Assembly: GCF_030161395.1 (NCBI RefSeq)
Contig: NZ_BSST01000001.1
Location: forward strand, 3,038,001 to 3,102,000
Source of the DNA: Thalassotalea insulae
Lineage (GTDB): Bacteria > Pseudomonadota > Gammaproteobacteria > Enterobacterales > Alteromonadaceae
DNA: 64,000 bases
Reading direction: 5' to 3'
In this document: positions 45,479-54,694 of the stretch, one piece after another
Numbering within the stretch: the first letter of the stretch is position 1
Layout: the number at the start of each line of letters is the position of its first letter
The notes under the pieces: generated by a model
Databases searched by the model: none
What the model was told of the DNA's origin: nothing
The model's input: the letters and a program-made list of their open reading frames with translations, nothing else
Position numbers and translations under genes: made by a program

Positions 45479-48044
45479 ATTGTACAGATAATTGTTGTTT
45501 TTCATCATCGGTAAATGGTTCATTATCATGCTTTGACACTAAAAAGACATTTTCTGTCGATTCACCCAGCGAACTGATTTTAGCCGAATGAATAGTAAGC
45601 TCACGCTCAGCAAAGACCGCACAGATTTCTTCCATATAGGAGGGGTCATCCAGAGTATTTACTTTTAGCAATGATTTGTTCTTTTTGCTGGATTTTAAGA
45701 ACTCGACTACCGTGGTGTTATCAAAGTTTTTGACAAAGCGAGGTGTCGTTAAATTATTTGTCACTTTTTGACTATTAATCGCTTTTTCTACTCTGCTGAC
45801 AATTTGCTTTATTCTGAACTCTTCGGTGATCGGCTCATTATAGTTATCCAGCAGTTTAATGATTTCTAACACCATACCATCTTTGGTTTGCATAATTTGC
45901 GCGTCTTTTACTTTTAATTTAGCACTGGCGAGGGTATTAAAAATATCAACAAACAGCTTAGGTCTGTCTTTGGTATAAACGGTCAAACAGGTAGAGCTCA
46001 GTGACAGGTTTTCACTGATAAAAATGGTATCGTTTTCTGGTGTCTTGTTTAAGATTTTCTGGCTGATCTCAACAATTTCTTCAACATTGTTACCGCTGAA
46101 AAAGTGATTGGGTAAGCTGCTCCATAATGTTTGTAATGCCAACTGATCTATTGCTAGTTCGCTTAACTGAGTTTTAGCATCATTTTTATTTTCCCTGATC
46201 AAGGTGCGAACCTCAAAAATATTCTCTATTCCCTGCTTTAACGCATCTCGGGTCGCAAGATACAGCTGTTTCAGCTGACATTCGTGCCATTCATTCCAGT
46301 ATTCGTCATTGGTCGCTATCATATCGGCGACGGTAAATACGTAAAGCGCATTGAGTTTATCAACAGAACCCACTTGTTTAGCGAGTTGTTTGATCACTTC
46401 GGGGTCGGTAATGTCCTGACTTTGGGTGGTGGTGATCAACAGTTCCTGATTAGCCACTAACCAGAAGATACGTTTAATTGTGGAATTCTTTATCTGATGA
46501 TTCTCGGCAAATTCCTGCGCTATGATGGCATTAAGCTGATTATCGCCAACGGCCTGCTTGCCGGCAATATGGTGACACAGCGTGGCTAAAATCAGTGCAT
46601 TACGATCTTTTATATATTGATTAATATTATAAATAAAGCTCTGCTTATTTGCCCGATCACTGAAGCTATCTATCGCTTGTACCGCTTTAAAGGTATGTTC
46701 ATCAATGGTATAGGCATTATGCATATCGTATTGCATTTGCCCCTCAATTTGTTTCCACTGTGAGGAGTACGAAGCCAGTATGCCATAACGATGCATTAAA
46801 CTGAGGGATGTTTTTAAGCCGTTAGGGTGCTGTAATAATTTAATAAATTCTTCACGGCAGCCTTGATAGCCGCTAAGCTCACCGAGTAGCCGGCGTCTTG
46901 TCTGTCTTAATAGTCTAAGTGTTTCCGGTGCTATGCCCTTAATGTCATCATGCTCGGCAATCAGTAAAAATACCCGGATCACCTGGCGTTTATCGATAAA
47001 GACTTCATCATAACGAGCTTCTAGCAGATTGTTTCTGACGACAAAATAGTCATCGATAACGCAATCTGGTTTTGGCCGTTGACTCTTTAAAATATCAAAT
47101 TCAAAAGAATCACTGAGCATTTGATTTAATTCACGGATACGTGTCATTGCTCGAAATAGATAGCCCATCAGGCTTTCAATCGCCTGTTGTGAATTATCAC
47201 CGCTACCAAAGCGCATAAACTTAGCCACTTCTGACTGATAATCGAATAATAAGATCTCTTGTGGTCTTTTGACGACACTATGTAATGCCCAACGTACTCG
47301 GCAGACAAAATCATAAGACTCTAAGAGCTCTGAGGTTTCATCTGAAGTTAAAAAGCCGGTTGATTTTATGGTTTTAGGATTGTGAATGAGAAAATGTTTT
47401 TGCGCTATCCAATGAATCGTTTGCACATCTCTCATACCTCCTGGGTTATTTTTTAAATTAGGCTCTAGATAGAGTGCGGTGTTTTTTGCTTTTTGATGGC
47501 GCTGTTCCTGTTCTGCTAATTTGGCATGAAAAAACTTTTCGCTGGTCCAGATGGTATCACTGAACATTGCCTCTTTGATGGTTGAAGCATGGTTTTGGTT
47601 GCCGATAAGTGGGCGAATATCCAGTAAGTTTGTGGCAATAGTGATATCTGTTTTTGCCAATTTTGTTGCTTCTTTCACAGAACGGACAGAGTGACCTATA
47701 TCTGTTCCTAAGTCCCATAGTTTGGTTAAAAACTGCGAAAGCTTTTGTTCAATATCTCGTGGAATTTTACCATCACTGACAATGGCTAGATCGATATCTG
47801 ATTGTGGATGCAGTCGTTTTTGTCCGTAACCACCAACAGCATTAAGCGATAAAGGTGATTGTTCAAGCTCGCTTGATTGCCACAGCGCAATTAATAACTG
47901 ATCAAAAAAATCTGCTCTTTTTTGCATCAATGACTGAATTGAGTCGGTATGAAAGCTTTCATTTAGCGTCTGGTCAAACTGTGCTATTTGCTGACGCAAT
48001 TCAGTTCCTGGAGTATTTAATGAAATTAACGACATACTGGCCAT
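45459..48044 (-). CDS. glnD: [Protein-PII] uridylyltransferase GlnD with a degenerate HD domain
   Basis: GlnD senses glutamine and uridylylates or de-uridylylates PII to set nitrogen metabolism. The 861-residue protein has the nucleotidyltransferase domain with GGYGQKRLHPQSDIDL (about 71-86; metal aspartates D83 and D85) and the linker 'NPGGMRDVQTIHWI'. An HD-like domain (about 445-590) and two C-terminal ACT domains (about 695-765 and 810-860) follow. In the HD domain the usual His-Asp pair reads H491-H492, and two other expected metal-site histidines are replaced (GDN at 500-502, QE at 533-534). The transferase part looks active; the uridylyl-removing part does not. Flanked by map/dapD in E. 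coli, it has neither neighbour here. Confidence 0.94.
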   Translation of the reverse strand: MASMSLISLNTPGTELRQQIAQFDQTLNESFHTDSIQSLMQKRADFFDQLLIALWQSSELEQSPLSLNAVGGYGQKRLHPQSDIDLAIVSDGKIPRDIEQKLSQFLTKLWDLGTDIGHSVRSVKEATKLAKTDITIATNLLDIRPLIGNQNHASTIKEAMFSDTIWTSEKFFHAKLAEQEQRHQKAKNTALYLEPNLKNNPGGMRDVQTIHWIAQKHFLIHNPKTIKSTGFLTSDETSELLESYDFVCRVRWALHSVVKRPQEILLFDYQSEVAKFMRFGSGDNSQQAIESLMGYLFRAMTRIRELNQMLSDSFEFDILKSQRPKPDCVIDDYFVVRNNLLEARYDEVFIDKRQVIRVFLLIAEHDDIKGIAPETLRLLRQTRRRLLGELSGYQGCREEFIKLLQHPNGLKTSLSLMHRYGILASYSSQWKQIEGQMQYDMHNAYTIDEHTFKAVQAIDSFSDRANKQSFIYNINQYIKDRNALILATLCHHIAGKQAVGDNQLNAIIAQEFAENHQIKNSTIKRIFWLVANQELLITTTQSQDITDPEVIKQLAKQVGSVDKLNALYVFTVADMIATNDEYWNEWHECQLKQLYLATRDALKQGIENIFEVRTLIRENKNDAKTQLSELAIDQLALQTLWSSLPNHFFSGNNVEEIVEISQKILNKTPENDTIFISENLSLSSTCLTVYTKDRPKLFVDIFNTLASAKLKVKDAQIMQTKDGMVLEIIKLLDNYNEPITEEFRIKQIVSRVEKAINSQKVTNNLTTPRFVKNFDNTTVVEFLKSSKKNKSLLKVNTLDDPSYMEEICAVFAERELTIHSAKISSLGESTENVFLVSKHDNEPFTDDEKQQLSVQLVHRTA

Positions 48045-48775
48045 CCTATGGTTATACCAATTTGATTATTGACTTAGTCAATTCAGAGCTATGTTAGCGG
48101 TGTGGGAACAAATAAAATCTGCACAGATATAGTCATTCTACATCAAGTCATTTTTCAGCAGTTATCGCGCCGCCAAAAAGCTCCCGAACGGCGAGTTTAA
48201 AAGCCTTATATGCTGCGTTGTTGATGATAACAAAGCTATAAGCATTTTTTGCAATCTACGCTTTGTCTCTAAGCCTTTTAATTCTCGCTGAGTGAGAAAA
48301 TCATTAATCATATGGGTATTAGTTTCTCGAACCAGGTAGTTAAAGAGCTCGCTTGATTGAATTTGCTATTGCTTTGAAAGATGGTCATAGCGCAGAAGAG
48401 GGGAAGAAACAAGTGACTTGCAGGGGATAAGCGATAGTTTTGTTGAGTTTTTTTAATGTGCTGAAAGCTCACAAAATGTCCTGCTAAATAGTTTGAGTTC
48501 GAATAGTATCAGTTTTGGTGTAATTGTTCAAATCTTGCGCCAAATTCACATTGGTGGTGGTGAGGAGTTGTTGATTAATTGTAAACTGATTAGAGTTGTA
48601 ACTATGGGGGAAAGTTAACATGTGTTGGTTGAGTTGATGTTATTAAATCGTACGGAATTGATGGTGACATTTTTTGATACTTTTTTAATTATCACAACTG
48701 TTTCTTACGTATGATTGTCTTTGTATAGTAGATGTACAGATACCCGATAACTAAATTATTAGACGGTAAATCGAT
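48045..48775. other. 731-base gap between glnD and the LanC-like gene
   Basis: No convincing gene is seen. Near the glnD start lies an almost perfect palindrome, attgact-t-agtcaat (48068-48082). On the minus strand an ATG at 48311 opens a 49-codon frame ending at 48162, with a basic middle ('RELKGLETKRRLQK'). The same frame is open for about 16 codons upstream of the ATG, so it could be a remnant of a longer gene. The first 250 bases have the look of a dispersed non-coding repeat, which cannot be tested within one window. The right end should hold the promoter of the LanC-like gene; I see only a weak tatagt. Confidence 0.4.
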
Positions 48776-50149
48776 ATGAGCAATTTGCTAAAACGAGTGT
48801 ACATTAGTGCTGTCGTAGTGAGCGTTTTTATCAGTCAATTGGCGAAGGCGGTTGAAGCCGATGATGTACTGATGTTAGCTGAAAAAACAGGCCATTGGCT
48901 CGCCAGCACTGCGGTAAAAAAAGCACAAGGCATTGCCTGGCCTGATAACGTCAATAAGCCAGAATTACAGGGATATGATTTAGGTTCAGGTGCGGCAGGT
49001 AAGGTCATCTTTTTTACCGCATTATATCAGGCAACGGGTAAGTCATTTTATTTAACGCAGGCAAAGCAAGGAGCTGATTATTTAATATCGCTACTTGCAC
49101 AGCCGACATACTTTAATAGTAATAATCGTAAAGCCAGTTTGTATAACGGCATTGCAGGTATTGGTGTTGCGTTAATGGAGCTTAATCATGTTCAAGCTAA
49201 TGAAAAATACCATTTCGCATTAGAGAAAATAGTCGCTTTACTGGTTAACTGGAGCCAAGTAAAAGGTAAGCAGCGTCATTGGAGTGATAAATTTAATGAC
49301 CTATTATACGGAGATACGGGAACCATATTATTCTTATCGGATTACGCGAATCAGTATAATGCTCCTCAAGCGCAGAAAATGGCGCAGCAAGGAGCATATT
49401 TTCTGTTAAGTCAGGTGCAAAAAACGGAACAGGGGGGATACTGGTTTTTCCGCCGAGATAAAGCGTTTAACTTACCAAACTTTTCTCATGGCACTGCAGG
49501 TGTTGTTTATACCTTAGCCACCGTTGGCAAGCAAAGCCGTGATAAAACCATCATTAATGGGGCAATTGCTGGTGTTAATTATTTAACGAGCATTGCCGAA
49601 ATTGAGCAAGAAACCATCCGATTTCCTTATGGCTGGGGAAGTGAGAACTGGCAAGGCTTGTATCAGTTTGGTTGGGCCCATGGCTTAAGCGGCGTCGCAT
49701 TAACATTACAGCAGGTAAAGCAGTCTGGTATTGAAGTGAAACAAAGCGAACATTTACTTAAGTTAATTAAGCATACGTTGCTTAACATCAATGTGGCCGG
49801 AAAAGTGAAAGTACCATTTTCAGAGCCGTCGACACCATTGGACTTTAGGTTTGGTCGGGCAGGTGTGTTGTCCTTAGTCAGCCATTGGAGCCGAGAGTCA
49901 GCGGGCGATAAGAAATTAATTAAGATTAGGGATGAGCTGTGGGCAACCATTGCCCGTGCCGCTATACAAGATGATAAATCAGCCTATTGGTTAGTCGATG
50001 CTCCTGCATTTATGGGGGGCGGTAAGGCTAAATATACCGGATTGTTACATGGTGCAGCTGGGGTTGGTATGACATTACTTAATATGCACGCCGCTATGGT
50101 CAATAAGGCGTCTTATGTTCGCTTACCAGATGATCCTTATAGTCGTTGA
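48776..50149 (+). CDS. LanC-like alpha-toroid protein with signal peptide and no cysteines
   Basis: The 457-residue protein has an N-terminal hydrophobic signal (about 8-25, ending AKA-V) and seven repeats of a G-x-x-x-G type turn between helix pairs. These lie near residues 70 (GSGAAG), 124 (NGIAGIG), 178 (YGDTGT), 238 (HGTAG), 302 (HGLSG), 360 (GRAG) and 425 (HGAAG). Seven such repeats match the LanC alpha/alpha toroid. True lanthionine cyclases bind zinc through two cysteines and a histidine; this protein contains no cysteine at all. It is therefore unlikely to be a zinc-dependent cyclase. No lanthipeptide precursor or LanB-type dehydratase is nearby. Glycan or peptide binding in the periplasm is a guess. 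Confidence 0.75.
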   Translation: MSNLLKRVYISAVVVSVFISQLAKAVEADDVLMLAEKTGHWLASTAVKKAQGIAWPDNVNKPELQGYDLGSGAAGKVIFFTALYQATGKSFYLTQAKQGADYLISLLAQPTYFNSNNRKASLYNGIAGIGVALMELNHVQANEKYHFALEKIVALLVNWSQVKGKQRHWSDKFNDLLYGDTGTILFLSDYANQYNAPQAQKMAQQGAYFLLSQVQKTEQGGYWFFRRDKAFNLPNFSHGTAGVVYTLATVGKQSRDKTIINGAIAGVNYLTSIAEIEQETIRFPYGWGSENWQGLYQFGWAHGLSGVALTLQQVKQSGIEVKQSEHLLKLIKHTLLNINVAGKVKVPFSEPSTPLDFRFGRAGVLSLVSHWSRESAGDKKLIKIRDELWATIARAAIQDDKSAYWLVDAPAFMGGGKAKYTGLLHGAAGVGMTLLNMHAAMVNKASYVRLPDDPYSR

Positions 50150-50203
50150 TATTGTTATACGTTAAGTTCAACATGCTATTAGTCAGCATAAGCTTTTTCA
50201 CCT

Positions 50204-50243
50204 GCCAGCTAAAACCTGATATAAAAGCTGGGCATTAGCTGGC
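50204..50243. other. Inverted repeat between convergent LanC-like and beta-lactamase genes
   Basis: The arms gccagctaa (50204-50212) and ttagctggc (50235-50243) are exact complements around a 22-base loop in a 112-base convergent gap. There is no T-run, so termination is only a possibility. Confidence 0.35.
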
Positions 50244-50261
50244 TGGCGATTTTAAACTGTT

Positions 50262-51734
50262 TTATTGTGCCATCAGCATCTCGAGCTGCTTTGTAGCGTG
50301 AGTGTTATCAGGTAAAAGCTCCAGTACTTTTTGGTAGTTTTCGATTGCTTTTTTCTTGTTTCCTAATGCGGCATAGGTTTCGCCTAAGCTGTCATAGGTA
50401 TTGGCATTTTCGGGAAATAAATAAACGTTTAATTTAAATATTTCCAAGGCTTTTTCTAATTGCTTCTTAAAGACATAGCGGTAACCCAAAGTATTTATTT
50501 TAGCGACATCAAAAGTTAAACCTTGTTTTTGTTGTAACTGTTTAGCAACAGCAATCGCCTGAGTAAAGCCTTTAGCTTTTATAGATTGATAGAGGCTAAA
50601 TAAAGCCTTTGACATGCCCCAGCCATTTTCTGCTTTCATTTCAGGGAAGTAAAAACCGGCAATTTCGTCGATAAAATTGATCGGCAAACTGCCTAATTTA
50701 TTGGTTAATACCACAATAGCTAAATCATCGTTCGGGTATATCACCATGGAGTTGGCATTACCACCGCTGGCACTGATTGCCGGGTGTTGATTTCGGCTGA
50801 TGGTTTGCCAGCCTAGGGCATAACCATTTTCAAAATCATTGAAGCCGGCTGTTTTACCGTTTGTTAAAATGTTTGGTGTCCACAGAGTATCAAGTTGTTG
50901 TTGGGTTAATAATTTTTCTTGTTGTAGCGCCAATATAAACTGCGCCAGTTCGCTTGCAGTAGCACTCATACCTGCGGCGGTTCTGAAAAATGGATCAAAG
51001 GTGATTTGCAGATTTTCTAGTTTGCCGCTGGCACCAGTAACATAGGGTTGTGCCTGATGTGGGATTATCTTTTGGGTATGAGCAAAACCGGCAGCCAAGG
51101 TGATCGGCATTGGTACTTCTTTTAGTTGATTTTGCTGGATGTGATCAACAAACGGTTGACCGGACAATTTGTCGATAATTTTGCCGAGTAGAATATAACC
51201 AGTTTGGTTGTATTCAAATTGGGTGTTAGTTTTAAAGCGCATCGGCAAAGTTAGTACTTTTTGCCAAGCTGGATCCGGCTGGCCATTTGCAATCAAATCA
51301 ACCCCGTGGCCATTTAAGATCTTAGGCAGTCCGGAGGTATGGCTAAGCAATTGTCTTATGGTCAAATCCTGCCACGCTTTAGGTAAATTGGCTAAGTGCT
51401 TTGAAATTTTATCGGAAACGGCCAGTTTATTTTCTGCTGCCAATTGCATGATAGCGACACCAGTAAACGCTTTAGTCATGGAAAATATTGGAAACGGCGT
51501 GTTATCTGTTACTTGCACCTGATGTTGGATATTGGAAAGACCATAGTGAGCTGTTTTGACGATTTTATGGTCTTTAACAATCGCTAGCTGCAACCCTGGA
51601 ATGTTCTTTTCCTTCATGGTTTTAACTAAAAAGTCGTCAATTTGATCAGCGAATGCTGTTGATGTCCAAGCAATCAATAAGAAGGCGGTTAAGCTTAACT
51701 TATTGATTTTTCTGGTGATAATGTTTTTATGCAT
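50262..51734 (-). CDS. Beta-lactamase/penicillin-binding (serine hydrolase) protein with C-terminal TPRs
   Basis: The 490-residue product has a signal peptide (about 1-29) and a class C-type serine hydrolase domain (about 35-355). The active-site S-x-x-K is S85-M-T-K88, and Y-x-N is represented by Y175-N176. The third motif region lies near 'SASGGNANS'. Residues about 405-485 form TPR-like repeats ('NTLGYRYVFKKQLEKALEIF', 'NTYDSLGETYAALGNKKKA', 'NYQKVLELLP'). Such proteins are esterases or D-amino peptidases more often than true antibiotic resistance enzymes; the activity cannot be told here. It is divergent from the M4 protease gene. Confidence 0.88.
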   Translation of the reverse strand: MHKNIITRKINKLSLTAFLLIAWTSTAFADQIDDFLVKTMKEKNIPGLQLAIVKDHKIVKTAHYGLSNIQHQVQVTDNTPFPIFSMTKAFTGVAIMQLAAENKLAVSDKISKHLANLPKAWQDLTIRQLLSHTSGLPKILNGHGVDLIANGQPDPAWQKVLTLPMRFKTNTQFEYNQTGYILLGKIIDKLSGQPFVDHIQQNQLKEVPMPITLAAGFAHTQKIIPHQAQPYVTGASGKLENLQITFDPFFRTAAGMSATASELAQFILALQQEKLLTQQQLDTLWTPNILTNGKTAGFNDFENGYALGWQTISRNQHPAISASGGNANSMVIYPNDDLAIVVLTNKLGSLPINFIDEIAGFYFPEMKAENGWGMSKALFSLYQSIKAKGFTQAIAVAKQLQQKQGLTFDVAKINTLGYRYVFKKQLEKALEIFKLNVYLFPENANTYDSLGETYAALGNKKKAIENYQKVLELLPDNTHATKQLEMLMAQ

Positions 51735-52046
51735 CTTATTGTTTTTTCCTTGCGATTAAATACATAGTGAAGTTGGCAATTTTTGCGCCAGAATCCATAA
51801 ACTTTATTTTGTCTGGGTTTATCTAAGATAAACAGTATCTTACTAGCTATTTGGTCGAATTATGACGAAAAAGTTATCCAGTTTCATGCGTTGTTTGTCT
51901 GAAATTTACCATTAACGGTCGTTTTTTTACTATTTTTGAAAAATATTATTAATTATCAAACAGTTTGGGGAAAGAGTTACGGCGAATTCTATCGACAAAA
52001 TTAGCTGTGTAGATAAGGTCCGATTTGTACTAAAAATTGTCGTGTT
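51735..52046. other. Non-coding part of the beta-lactamase / M4 protease intergenic region
   Basis: The divergent gap is 472 bases in total. This left part is AT-rich and contains the beta-lactamase promoter region. I see no ORF with a usable start and no repeat of note. Confidence 0.4.
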
Positions 52047-52075
52047 TTGACTAGTTAACATTTGTATTTTCTATA
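52047..52075 (+). promoter_or_regulatory. Candidate sigma-70 promoter of the M4 protease gene
   Basis: ttgact (52047-52052) and tctata (52070-52075) are 17 bases apart. The resulting mRNA would have a 5' leader of about 125 bases before the ATG at 52207, where agagga (52195-52200) is a good ribosome-binding site. Confidence 0.38.
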
Positions 52076-52206
52076 GATTTTATAGGACGTTAAACATCAG
52101 AAACTGATATTGGTAAAAATGCTGATAACAGCTTGTTTGTTTCAACGGACTAATAACAATAACAAAAGATAAATCAAAAGTTCTAGAACGCAATAGAGGA
52201 TAATAC

Positions 52207-54402
52207 ATGAAAATGTTAAAACCAGTGGCAGCGGCCATCACTCTTGCATTAGCGACAACGTCGGTGATGGCAATGGGTAATAACGTAAAAATTCATAATA
52301 AAACTGAAAAAGGTCGTCCGGCATTTGTGAGTGGCAAGTTAGGTAATCTTGCACCAGGTCAAGAAGTCGCAGCGTTAAAGAAAATTGTTAATGAAAACGC
52401 TAATTACCATGCTCATGGTAATGAAAACTTTAAAGTAAAGCACCAATGGAAAGATAACTTAGGTAAAGGTCACAGCCGTATTACTCAAACGATTAATGGT
52501 TTGAATGTCTATGGTACTAACATGATGATGCATACCGATAAAGAAACCGGCCAAGACTTAGTTAATATCTATGCGGTCACCGGTAAATTAGCGGTAAATC
52601 CTGATCCTGAAAGTAAGGTTAATGTACATAAAGGGAATGGAAAAAGCCGTAAGCTGGCAAAAGAAGTGGCAGCACAAATCGGTGATATCCAAGGGAAACC
52701 TGAATTATCTTATATCTATTTACCACTAACGGATGAAACTAAGTTAGCTTGGAGAGTTCGAGTTACTTGGAATAACGGTGGTGACGATTTTGGTGATGAT
52801 TTCCTATTTATCGATGCTGAAGATCAATCAGTATTAACACGTCACGCACAAGTACATCAGGCGAAAAACTGGCAAACCGATGATATGAATCACATCAGTG
52901 AAAGTACTGTTGGTCCATCGACGCCTCGCGGTACATTATTATGTACTAATAATGAAGCTTGTAATGAAGACTCTGCACAGCGTGCACACGATGCGGCTTC
53001 AGAAGTTTATGACTATTATCAAGAACAGTTTAACCGTTTAAGTATCAATGGTTCAGATATGACGGTGGTTTCTGGGGTACATGTTGGCGTTAACTACAAT
53101 AATGCGTTCTGGTATAACAACCGTATGTGGTACGGTGACGGTGACGGTTCTCAATTTATTGATTTAACTAATGGTTTTGATGTTGTTGGTCATGAATTAA
53201 CGCACGGTGTCACTGAATATACCGCAGGTTTAGTGTACGAAAATGCCTCTGGTGCGTTGAATGAAGCTTGGTCTGATATTTTAGGTATGTCTGCTGATGC
53301 CTACAAAAAAGGCAGTACACAGCCAGACTGGTTATTAGGTGAAGAAGTGATGGCATCAGGTAGCGGTGCGCTACGTTATATGAATAACCCAACCCAAGAT
53401 GGTTATTCAACAGACTGGTATCCAGATCGTATCTCATTTACTAGCAACCCAACTAACTCAAATGATCACGGTGGTGTTCACGGTAACTCAGGTATTGCTA
53501 ACCTTGCATACCAATTAGTAGTTGATGGTGGTACTCATCCTCGCGGTAAATCGTCAGCGGTTGTACCTAGTATTGGTTTAGCAAAAGCTGAGCAAATTTT
53601 TTACCGTGCATTAACGACTTATATGTCATCAAGTACAGATTTTGCTGGTGCAAGAAGTGCGACTGCACAAGCGGCAACTGATCTTTATGGTGCGACAGAA
53701 GCAACAGCTGTTGAAACTGCCTGGTGTGCCGTTGGTGTAGGGTCATGTCCAGGAACAACAACTCCAACAACTGATGTCCTAGAAAATGGTGTTGAAATGA
53801 CAGGGTTGGAAGCTTCTACCGGTCAAGAGCTTGATTTTACGATGGAAGTACCAGCAGGCGCTTCAGATTTGAGCTTTAATATTTCGGGTGGTTCAGGTGA
53901 TGCTGACCTTTACGTGAAATTTGGCTCAGCACCTACGACGAGTAGCTATGACTGTCGTCCATGGAAAAATGGTAATACAGAATCATGTAGCTTTAGCACA
54001 CCACAAGCCGGTACTTATCACGTGATGGTACGTGCTTATTCAACATTTGACGGTGTAGGTTTAACAGGTAGCTTTACTGAAAGCACAGGCGGTGTTACAG
54101 GTGGTAGTGAATCAAAAACCAACCTGAGCTTATCTAGAGGTCAGTGGGATTATACTGCACTTGATATTCCTGCGGGTATGTCAACATTAACTGTCACTAT
54201 GAGTGGTGGTAGTGGCGATGCTGATTTATATATCAGACAAGGTTCTAACCCAACAACTTCTACTTACGCATGTCGTTCATGGGCCAGTGGTAATACTGAA
54301 AGCTGTACTATCAATAACCCAGCAGCAGGTAATTGGAATGTTGGTATTTATGGCTATGCTGCTTCTAGCGGTATGAATGTAACAATGGAATGGCAACCTT
54401 AA
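52207..54402 (+). CDS. Secreted M4-family metalloprotease (vibriolysin-like) with two PPC domains
   Basis: The 731-residue preproprotein has a signal peptide (about 1-22, ending VMA-M) and an FTP/PepSY propeptide (about 40-200) that acts as folding helper and inhibitor. The thermolysin-type catalytic domain (about 215-515) has the zinc site H329-E-L-T-H333 with third ligand E353 in NEAWSD, and the proton donor region 'DHGGVHGNSGI'. Two C-terminal PPC (bacterial pre-peptidase) domains follow at about 520-605 and 630-728, each with 'SGGSGDADLY' and a paired cysteine segment. PPC domains are usually cleaved after export. It is a general extracellular protease for protein degradation. Confidence 0.96.
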   Translation: MKMLKPVAAAITLALATTSVMAMGNNVKIHNKTEKGRPAFVSGKLGNLAPGQEVAALKKIVNENANYHAHGNENFKVKHQWKDNLGKGHSRITQTINGLNVYGTNMMMHTDKETGQDLVNIYAVTGKLAVNPDPESKVNVHKGNGKSRKLAKEVAAQIGDIQGKPELSYIYLPLTDETKLAWRVRVTWNNGGDDFGDDFLFIDAEDQSVLTRHAQVHQAKNWQTDDMNHISESTVGPSTPRGTLLCTNNEACNEDSAQRAHDAASEVYDYYQEQFNRLSINGSDMTVVSGVHVGVNYNNAFWYNNRMWYGDGDGSQFIDLTNGFDVVGHELTHGVTEYTAGLVYENASGALNEAWSDILGMSADAYKKGSTQPDWLLGEEVMASGSGALRYMNNPTQDGYSTDWYPDRISFTSNPTNSNDHGGVHGNSGIANLAYQLVVDGGTHPRGKSSAVVPSIGLAKAEQIFYRALTTYMSSSTDFAGARSATAQAATDLYGATEATAVETAWCAVGVGSCPGTTTPTTDVLENGVEMTGLEASTGQELDFTMEVPAGASDLSFNISGGSGDADLYVKFGSAPTTSSYDCRPWKNGNTESCSFSTPQAGTYHVMVRAYSTFDGVGLTGSFTESTGGVTGGSESKTNLSLSRGQWDYTALDIPAGMSTLTVTMSGGSGDADLYIRQGSNPTTSTYACRSWASGNTESCTINNPAAGNWNVGIYGYAASSGMNVTMEWQP

Positions 54403-54457
54403 GCTATTCAGTAACCTTGGCTTAAATGATGTCATTCATTTGAGTTAACAAAGATAA

Positions 54458-54508
54458 ATGCCCAAGACCGTAATGCTTATAGCATGTAGGTTTTGGGTAT
54501 TTTTTTTA
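54458..54508 (+). terminator. Rho-independent terminator after the M4 protease gene
   Basis: The stem atgcccaagacc (54458-54469) / ggttttgggtat (54489-54500) pairs with G-U pairs and encloses a smaller atgc...gcat hairpin. Eight T follow. It is 56 bases after the protease stop. Confidence 0.82.
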
Positions 54509-54694
54509 GGATCTTTATTTTCTATTTCTGAACAAAATAATACGCATCACATCATTCATTTTGATGACAAAATGTATTATGTACGGCTCAAGAGTTAAAA
54601 GAATTCAAATGGGCTAAGAAATCAGAAGTATTAGCTGAGATTTTAGCTACTACTTCTAAATTTATTTGGCCGTTAGCGAGCAACAATTTGCTTG

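Noticed and set aside
47865..48359. A 14-base identity (agctcgcttgattg) between glnD and the upstream gap as a duplicated attachment site
   Set aside because: It is a single short match without flanking similarity, integrase or tRNA gene; chance is sufficient.
48776..51734. A lanthipeptide biosynthesis cluster around the LanC-like gene
   Set aside because: No precursor peptide, dehydratase, protease-transporter or immunity gene is present, and the LanC-like protein has no zinc cysteines.
50262..51734. Antibiotic resistance beta-lactamase
   Set aside because: The fold is shared by many esterases and peptidases; the TPR fusion and lack of a regulator argue against calling resistance.
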